Below are positions 56,801 through 64,000 of a stretch of 64,000 bases of DNA, piece by piece. This DNA comes from Anaeramoeba flamelloides (taxonomy: Eukaryota; Metamonada; Anaeramoebidae): assembly GCA_027625915.1 (NCBI GenBank), contig JANTQA010000033.1, positions 4,774,001-4,838,000 of the forward strand, in the 5' to 3' direction. The first letter of the stretch is position 1, and each line of letters begins with the position of its first letter. Below the pieces are notes generated by a model. The model was given only the letters and a program-made list of their open reading frames with translations. It made no database searches and was not told the DNA's origin. A program made the position numbers and the translations under genes.

Positions 56801-57171
56801 ATATTGATATTCTATTGAATATTGAAAATGCAATTAAAAACCCCCTTTCAACAATTTTATTTCTTGATTCTTTATTACAAAAGCCAATTGAAGTTTTAGT
56901 AAAAGAGGCAAAATTAATTTTAAAATTCTTATTTCAAATTATTTCCTATAATTTTTATGAAAAAATTCAATCCTTAACAAAACAAAGAGAATTACATGAA
57001 TTTCAAAAAAAAATCGAAATCTTTTTTAGTAAAATTTGGAAAATATTACATCAAGTAATTCCTCAAGACATCTCAATTATTGTTGTCAATTTATTTATTT
57101 CCATCTCTTCGTCTTCGTCATCATCATTTATATTGGAGGAAAATGATAATGATAAAATAAATAATTTGAAC

Positions 57172-57202
<31 letters not shown>

Positions 57203-60200
57203 CTTTAAAATCATCAACATCAACATCGATATCAACATCCATTAACACAACAAATGCTTATTCTCGTGATAGTTTATTAAATAATCCCTTATTAATTTTA
57301 AATTGTTTTGAACAGAAAAAAATGTTAAGGTATCCAATTCTAGTTGAAATTGTAATTGAAATCTTATCTGAATTTTTAGAAGAATTTAATTATATGCTCA
57401 GCGAAATACTTTTTTCAAAAAATAAATCAAATCAAGAATCTGAAAAGATCAAATTAGCCACTGCTATATGTGTTCAAGAATCTTTGGTCTTTCATAAATT
57501 AATTGATGTTACCTTGAAAAATAAAAAGGAATGGAAATCCGAAAAAAATAATGAAAATGAAATAAATTACTATTTGGAAATTAATCAATCATTTGAATGT
57601 ATATTTTTATTTATTCATGGATTGTTCATAGATGAATCGCCTTTAATAAAATTAGTTCATTTCCAAATGTATCCTTATGAAGCTTTCGAATTAACAACAA
57701 AATTCATACCTTCAATACATGCTTGCTTTAATTGGTTACCAGAATTATTTCTTCAACCTCAACAAGAAAAAGTTTTATTTGGAATTAGGCTCTGTGGGCA
57801 TCTTGTCAAAAAATTTCCAACAACACAAGGGTAAATTTTTTTTTATTTTTTTATTTTTTAATTTTATTAACCAAATACTTTCTTTTTAACAAATAAGAAA
57901 GATCCATTTTTTCAATAATGTTTAATACTTTTTTGATCAAAAGTACCAGTATAAAATTAAAATTTTATACTACTCGAAAACGGAATTATGTATTTTATTT
58001 AAACGTCCGTGAAAAAAAAGGGGGAACACAACATTATGAAAGTCAAAAAATTGGGGAAATTATAAAAACGTCGAAAATATTCAAAAATGGAAAATATTCT
58101 AATTTTTTCAAAAAGTCTAAAATCATTGAAAGTAATCTTTTAATGGTTGTGTTCGTTTTTATTTTTATTCTTGAACATTACTGATTATCGATATTTCAGG
58201 AAAATTTTTAATTTTTTTTTGAAGAATAACTAAAATAATCAAATTATTTTTCCAACTAATTAAAAATAATTCAATATTTTTTGACAATTTCTTTTTTTTT
58301 TTAGATAAAAAAATACAAAAAAAGAGAAAGTCAAGTTGATAAAATACACTTTTTATATTCAAAAATCAAAACCCACTTTTGAATCATGATTACCTAATCT
58401 AACAATCTTCTTTTAGAGAAATTGTAATTCTAAAAAACCTTTAAAGAATTATTTTTTTTTTTGGTTATTTTTTTGGAAAATTTGAAAATGATTTATTTCA
58501 CCAAAAAATGTGAGGTTCAGGTAATGAAGATTATTGTGTATATTCTTTTTGTTCAATTTGTTAAAATTTGATGGTTTTGAAATTAAATTTAATTTTTAAA
58601 AATAAACAATTACCAAGAGTATATTAGAGAGATTAAATTTTTTTTCAATATTTTGGAACTTTTTATGTTTTTTTTCGTTTCATTATAAAATTTAATTGAA
58701 AAGATAGGTGTGTATACGTTTTAAAACAACAATCTTTATAATTTAGGATTTTTTTCAAAAAAATTCGATTATTTTCTATTTCCAAGTATTTTCTGCGTTT
58801 TTTCATACAAACAAAAAAACGGGAATCAAAAAAATGAAAAAATTGATCAAAAAAAAATAAATCAAAATCATTTATTTCTTGATCTTATCTATAACATTTT
58901 ACACAAATATTTATTCTTTATTTGGTTTTATTTTTAATTCTTTATGAAAATAATTTTGTTTTAAAAATGTTAGGTAAACAAATTACTGTTTATGTTTAAA
59001 GAATTTCCAAAATGAATTTAAAAATCCTATTTTAATTTAATTCATCTAATTCTCATTTTCGTTAAGAAAATCAGATATTTTTTAATTCTTCTTAAGAATA
59101 AGGGTTTATTGGACAAATTCCTTTGATTTTATAATTATTTATTTTACATTAAATTGGAATTCATAAAAATCGATTTTTTAGAAGAAACTTCTAATGTCAT
59201 AGCCTGTGTGGGGCGATAAAAAACTTTAATAAAAAACTGGATATAGAATAAGTAGTTTCTTCGAAAAAAAATTGGTTTTTATCAAAAAAACTCTAAAAAT
59301 CATCGTCTTGTTTCCACTTGTGTATCTATTTAAAAAATGAAACGAAAATAAAAAACAAAAAAAAAAAAAAAATGATATTTTGATTAGAAAGAAGAAATAA
59401 AATAATTTGTTCAAATTAAAAATTAATTAATAAAAGATAACAGAGCTGAACTAAAATTAAAAAAAAATCATTATTTATCTGAACTAGGCTTTTGAAATTT
59501 TTATTATTAGCAAATTATATTGAGTAAAAGAGAAATATAAACAATTTATTCCATTTTAAAAAAACACAAATATCTAAGATTTATAAAACTTCACTTCTTT
59601 TGAATAATTGTTTTTTTATTGATCACTATCAGATTTTTGTGGAAATTAAAAGATATTTTACTGACCAAGTCTAATGAAAATTATTTAACGATTGGATTTA
59701 AAAATATTAAACTGTTTAACCATTTTATAGCTTCTACTAGATATGATAATTTTAAAAGTTCTTAAATTTATTTTTCCTTTTTAGGGATTAATAATCATTT
59801 TTAATAAATATTTTTTATGTTTTGTTTTTTAACATTTTGTATTAACTTTTTTGAATTACTAACCCATTACATATTTTTGTAATTTCAAATATTTGAAATT
59901 CATTCTGTGAAATTTAACAATCTTTTTTATTTCTTTATTTATTTTCATTTCTTTTTATTTTATTATGATTCAAATATAATAGATTGGAAGTTTCTGCCCA
60001 GATACCAGCGCATGTTGAACGTTTAATGTCAAGGAATTGCACTGATAAACAAATAGAAATAATTATTGATTCCTTAGTTGATATTGGAACAGCTTTTCCA
60101 ATTGAATTTGGTGCTCAAATCATTGATACAATTAACTTGGTTTCTAATTTTGACCAATCTTCAAAAACACAAATTCAAACTAAATGTAAAACAGCATTTC

Positions 60201-60235
60201 AAATTGTTAGTAAAAAAATTTTAACTGAATTTTAA
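53854..60235 (+). CDS. INTS2: Integrator complex subunit 2
   Basis: Three exons: 53854-54137, 54546-57830 and 59983-60235, all phase 2, giving 1273 residues (human INTS2 about 1204). Blocks matching INTS2 in order: LPRLVRFFIEG and SYLSLLYSLNFDNAQQD in exon 1; ILTEIVQLL; DWLVSQLNSVQFPLHPLLL; LVLYIYFLLTYE; SKIWKILHQVIPQDI; NNPLLILNCFEQ; then IKLVHFQMYPYEAFELTT and IPSIHACFNWLPEL (about 1128-1175); exon 3 carries the C-terminal helix pairs. INTS2 is a helical scaffold of the Integrator RNA endonuclease core that cleaves snRNA and promoter-proximal transcripts in the nucleus. Oddities: Asn-rich and Asp-rich inserts (near 55140-55460 and 57160-57250) absent from animals, and a 2152-bp last intron. 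The acceptor of exon 2 is the purine-rich CCAAAAG, chosen by phase. Confidence 0.93.
57831..59982 (+). other. 2.2-kb INTS2 intron 2
   Basis: Donor GTAAAT at 57831 and acceptor AATAATAG-type ending at 59982. AT-rich. The 88-residue frame at 57918-58184 has no family resemblance and biased composition. I recognise no mobile element in it, unlike the other two long introns. Confidence 0.85.
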
Positions 60236-60490
60236 ATTAAATTTTTTGTTAATTTAGAAAATTTTATTTCAAAATATGTTAATTTATAAAATTTTAATTA
60301 AATTAAACAAGAATATTACATTATGTATTTAAAAATAAACATAAATTATTTAGTTAGTTATTTTGAAACCAAAAATAATAATAATAATTTTATATATAGA
60401 TATTTATTTTTTTTTGTTATTAGATTTTTGAAAACAAATTCAAATTAGAATTTATTAATTAATAGAGGATTTGAAAATATCTTTTTCAAA

Positions 60491-60669
60491 TCACGATAAA
60501 GTTTCAAAAATCGTGATTATTTTTATCAAATCGTGATATTGGAGAAAATCTGATAATCAATAATATCGCGGTAATATCACAAATTTCGAGATATTCTATA
60601 AAAATTTCAATATTTGTCTAAAAATCAAGATAATTGTCTAAAAATCGTGATAAAAATTAAATCGTGATA
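60491..60669. repeat. Clustered TCGTGATA motif
   Basis: Five occurrences of TCGTGAT(A/T) or its inverse within 180 bp: 60491-60498 (inverse), 60511, 60531, 60645 and 60662. TAATTGTCTAAAAATC/TTTGTCTAAAAATC also repeats there. It could be a decayed minisatellite or a binding-site cluster. Confidence 0.6.
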
Positions 60670-61523
60670 ATAGTTGGTTACTTTTAGGGCCAACAAGTAT
60701 ATTTTTACTAAAGAAGAATTTTGTTGGATCAAAAAATAGATCCTTAAAATAAAAGTTATTCTTTTAAAAAACAACAAAAAGGTACTTGATTTAATCAAGG
60801 ATAAGATCAAAGAGTTTATATTGAATTTTATTTTTATTTGGTTTGATTGTCATATTGTTTGATCCTTTAAATCAACAACCTTTATAACAAAATACCAATA
60901 AATTGTTTGTAAGTCTAATGTGGTATTAGTAATTTTTATGGATAAAAAGGGATCTAAAGCAACAAACTCTTCACTCCTTCTTTAAAGAATATGTTATGGT
61001 GTTAAAAAATATTCTTATTTCTCAGCAAAGTTTAAAAGGAGCTGTATAACTTTTTTAAATTTTTGTTTTTCTTTTTCTTATTCTTTTTCTTTTTCTTTTT
61101 TTTGAAAAATATTTTTTTTTTCAATCCTTTTTTGTTTTTTTTTGATACTTTTATTTTGTACAAAAAATCATAAAAAGCAAAAAAAAAAAAAGATCTTTGA
61201 AAAGAAATAATAATTCATAAAAAAAATTGAATCAATGCAATCTCTTTTAAAATAAAATATTTGGTAAACGAATTTTATTTAAAGCTTTTTTAGTTAAAAT
61301 TTAGTAAGAAACAATACATAATGTTCGTTTCAAAAATTATAATACATTTTTTATACATATTTTAGTTTTATTTTTTTTATTTTCTTTTCAATACCCAGCT
61401 TTTAATTTAAATAATAATTAAAAGGCGAAATAGTACTAATATGTTAAAATTAGTTGTTCTTGAATAAAAAGGACTTTATATATATATATATCACAGGAAT
61501 GACGATTTTTTTGATGTAATGAA

Positions 61524-61556
61524 ACGCGTTGGCGCAAGCGTGAGCGACGCATAAAA
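61524..61556. other. GC-rich patch beside AT microsatellite
   Basis: About 30 bp rich in GCG (GCGTTGGCGCAAGCGTGAGC then GACGC), more than half G+C, in a region otherwise nearly pure A/T and flanked by two (AT)n runs. Origin unknown. Confidence 0.6.
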
Positions 61557-61565
61557 TTCGTTTCT

Positions 61566-61568
<3 letters not shown>

Positions 61569-61604
<36 letters not shown>
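61569..61604. repeat. (AT)n microsatellite
   Basis: About 18 uninterrupted AT units. Confidence 0.95.
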
Positions 61605-61607
<3 letters not shown>

Positions 61608-63146
61608 ATTTTTGTTAAGGGTAAACCGAAAAAAAAACACACTAATTTCATCTGTTACAAATACGTACACATTTGATTTTTTTGCCAAAAGAAATATTTT
61701 AATTTAAATCTTTATTTACACTTCCCAAAAATCTTCAATTATTGAAACTAAAAAAAAAAATCACAAAATAAAATTATAAAAAAAAGTAAAATAATGGTAA
61801 GAATAATTTATTAGAGATAACGAATTTAGGTTTTTATCAAAAAAATCTTTCATTACATCAAAATTTATTTTGATGTAATGAAAGATTTTTTAAAAATAAA
61901 ATTTATGATCGATCACAAAAAAAATTGAAGTTTATACTAAAAAAAAATAAATAATTAAATACTAATGATTGTACATCTAATATGTCAGACACTTTAATTT
62001 AAACCTTTTGTATTTGTGAAAGGGGTTTACTAATTAAACTTTACTGATTAATAAATTTCCGCTAGTTATTGTAAAGTAAATAAACATTAGAATAGAATAT
62101 ATGAATTTAATAAAGAGATAATATGATAATTCCTAATATTAAAACAAAAGACGAAAGGGCTTATTACTAAGGCTAAGCAAGTTTGAATTTCCCCAACATT
62201 TAAACAATTAAATATTTTGAAAAAAGGTAGAAATAGTAATTTTGAAGGGAAAAGAACCATAAGAATTGTTTGAAAACAATTCTGTTAAAAAAATAAATAA
62301 TAAAAAAATGAAATTATTTTTTGATATTACATAATAAAGACTTCCCCAGGAACTACCTGTTAAGAAATAAGACATGTGATAATGTATAAATAAAAAAAAA
62401 ATTAGGTTTAAAAAATGGTTTTCAAGTATCAAAAAAAAAAAATAAGTAATATAATTGCCTAACTCATAACTTGAAGCTGAGTTCATATAAATAAAAAAAA
62501 ATTAATGATCAGATTTTTCAAATTAGTATTTGGAATAAAAAATTTAGTTATTAAGTTAATAATTTGAAATATTTTTTTATGATCAATAAAAAATAGTTAG
62601 CCGGTATCTATGTAATCACCATACAAAAAAGTTAGGTGAACTGATGTAATTTGGAAAAGGTAAAAAAGTGAAAAATTGATAACTTTTCTTCCCCAAATAG
62701 TAAATTTAAAAAAAAATTAAAAATCTTCCTCAGTGTTTAAAGAGTTGACAATTTTCAATAGTTTTAAACAGAAAACCTACTTTATATTTATTATTTTCGC
62801 TTTTTAAAAATAGTAACTCAAACTATTTTAAAGTTTTAAATTCAACAATCCCCACTTAAATTTAAATCACATATTTCCAAAGTTTTTCAATACTTTGAAG
62901 GAAATTACTTCCTTCCTGATTTTTAATTGTTTTTTTTTTGGTTCCTTCATTGTTTTTAAGTTTTTTGGTTTGCGTTTTTTCACATCCCAGAAACGAAAGG
63001 TATGATTTCAAAAGAATTCGAGGACTTTTAAAAAAAAAAAAAAAAACGAAAACAACGGTTGAAACGAAAAAACATGTAAAAAGGTCGAAAAAACACGATT
63101 TTATAAACCTTTTGCTGTTTTCAAACGGAAATTCGTACAACCTGTG

Positions 63147-63172
<26 letters not shown>
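63147..63172. repeat. (AT)n microsatellite
   Basis: About 13 uninterrupted AT units. Confidence 0.95.
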
Positions 63173-63177
<5 letters not shown>

Positions 63178-64000
63178 AATATTTATAATTTCATGTGTGA
63201 AGGAATTTTGCAATTGAATTTTGATTCAATTTTTAATTTATAATTCTGTGAAATAATAAAATTTTGAACATGAAAATTGAAAAATATTCAATTTTTTCAG
63301 AGTCAAGATTATTTCCAAATAAATCAAAATAAAATATTAAAATAAATAAATATTATCAAATCTCAGAAACAGAGGTGAACCCATATTACTATTTTGAAAT
63401 AAACTAATTTCCCAATAAAAAGTTAAATTTCTTTTAAAATAAATTTTCTCGAATATTTAGATCTCAGCAAATATCTAATTTACTATATCCTTAAGTGTTT
63501 ATATAATTCTGACTTGGTTCGAATTCTAATATGAGAAGGAAAACTAATTTTATATTCTAGAATGACTTCAGTTTTTATTTTTCTGTCCTGCCTGAAGAGA
63601 AATTAAGAACAAAATTTTAGGTTTTTTCATGACTTTTTTTCTTATTATTTAGAGTGAAAATGATAGTTATCAAAATTTTATTTCAATTAATTGATAAGTT
63701 AAACATTCAGTATGATACCTTATATTAAAAATTACAAAGATGGTGTTTTGTGTCTTTTCTTTGTTAATATAGGTATTACTGAACCTGAAATAACTAATAT
63801 TTTTTTTTTTTTCGCTAAGTTTATAATAATCATCAATTGAAAAATTTTTTCTATTTTTAAAAATAATTCGAAAATTGTTATAATTTTATTAATTATTTAG
63901 TATTTCATTCATTTAAATATTTTCATAATAAAGATATAAAATTGTATGTACACAAATTCTTGGTAATATCAAATTTTTTACCTTCTCACAGAAGAATTCA

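Larger units (their letters stand above)
60236..64000. other. 3' flank of INTS2 to window end, no gene
   Basis: AT-rich DNA with a TCGTGATA motif cluster (60491-60669), a T-rich stretch near 61070-61140, two AT dinucleotide runs and a small GC-rich patch (61524-61556). Short Lys/Phe-rich frames at 62862-63147 on both strands are not convincing. Confidence 0.55.

Noticed and set aside
57918-58184. 88-residue frame in INTS2 intron
   Set aside because: Lys/Phe/Ile composition matches surrounding noncoding DNA, has no family resemblance, and INTS2 exons continue on either side in phase.
62862-63147. Overlapping frames on both strands near the window end
   Set aside because: Low-complexity Phe/Lys composition with no domain, as expected by chance in AT-rich DNA.

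Overview
The window is extremely AT-rich eukaryotic nuclear DNA. It has long A and T homopolymers, Asn/Gln/Lys-rich proteins, spliceosomal introns and sparse genes separated by repeat-filled gaps. All seven stop codons seen are TAA and CAA reads as glutamine, so the code looks standard. Tandem-CH, Ras-association and PH actin adaptors with poly-Asn tracts, multi-kilobase introns and no polypyrimidine tract at 3' splice sites suggest a free-living amoeboid protist. My best guess is an Anaeramoeba-like or other deep-branching amoeba; this is inference from style and is not proven by any marker here. Layout: seven protein genes are supported. (1) 1403-5962 (+): a 1519-residue protein with a Gly-Arg repeat, a helical domain, two RA-like domains, PH and two CH domains. 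(2) 8908-14397 (-): proteasome ATPase Rpt1/PSMC2 in five exons. (3) 22738-28397 (+): heterotrimeric G-protein beta subunit in four exons with a 4.3-kb intron. (4) 32388-34367 (-): an unrecognised Cys-motif, Lys/Glu-rich protein. (5) 38402-40042 (+): a gp78/AMFR-like ER membrane RING-CUE ubiquitin ligase. (6) 45339-49220 (+): a diverged paralogue of gene 1 with the same domain order. (7) 53854-60235 (+): Integrator subunit 2 in three exons. Introns are either short (115-408 bp) or long (2.2, 3.7 and 4.3 kb), and two of the three long ones hold transposon debris. The rest is mobile-element debris. There are four copies of a 194-196 bp Tc1/mariner-type MITE with TA target duplications, one carrying a second element nested inside it. 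A second TA-flanked family includes a decayed copy with recognisable transposase pieces. Other elements are two copies of a roughly 400-bp foldback element, an 8-bp-duplication element with a tRNA-like B box, and a TTAA-flanked element. Two LINE lineages are present. LINE-A has two young 5'-truncated copies with perfect target duplications, plus a 35-bp solo tail. LINE-B is old, and both of its C-terminal fragments are followed by arrays of alternating palindromic modules. How the genes relate: there are no operons. The two RA-RA-PH-CH-CH proteins and G-beta all point to signalling to the actin cytoskeleton. Rpt1 and the gp78-like ligase are both steps of ER-associated protein degradation. INTS2 is nuclear RNA processing. 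Their proximity is probably incidental. The most noteworthy items are the paralogous RA-RA-PH-CH-CH family and the palindrome arrays associated with LINE-B.
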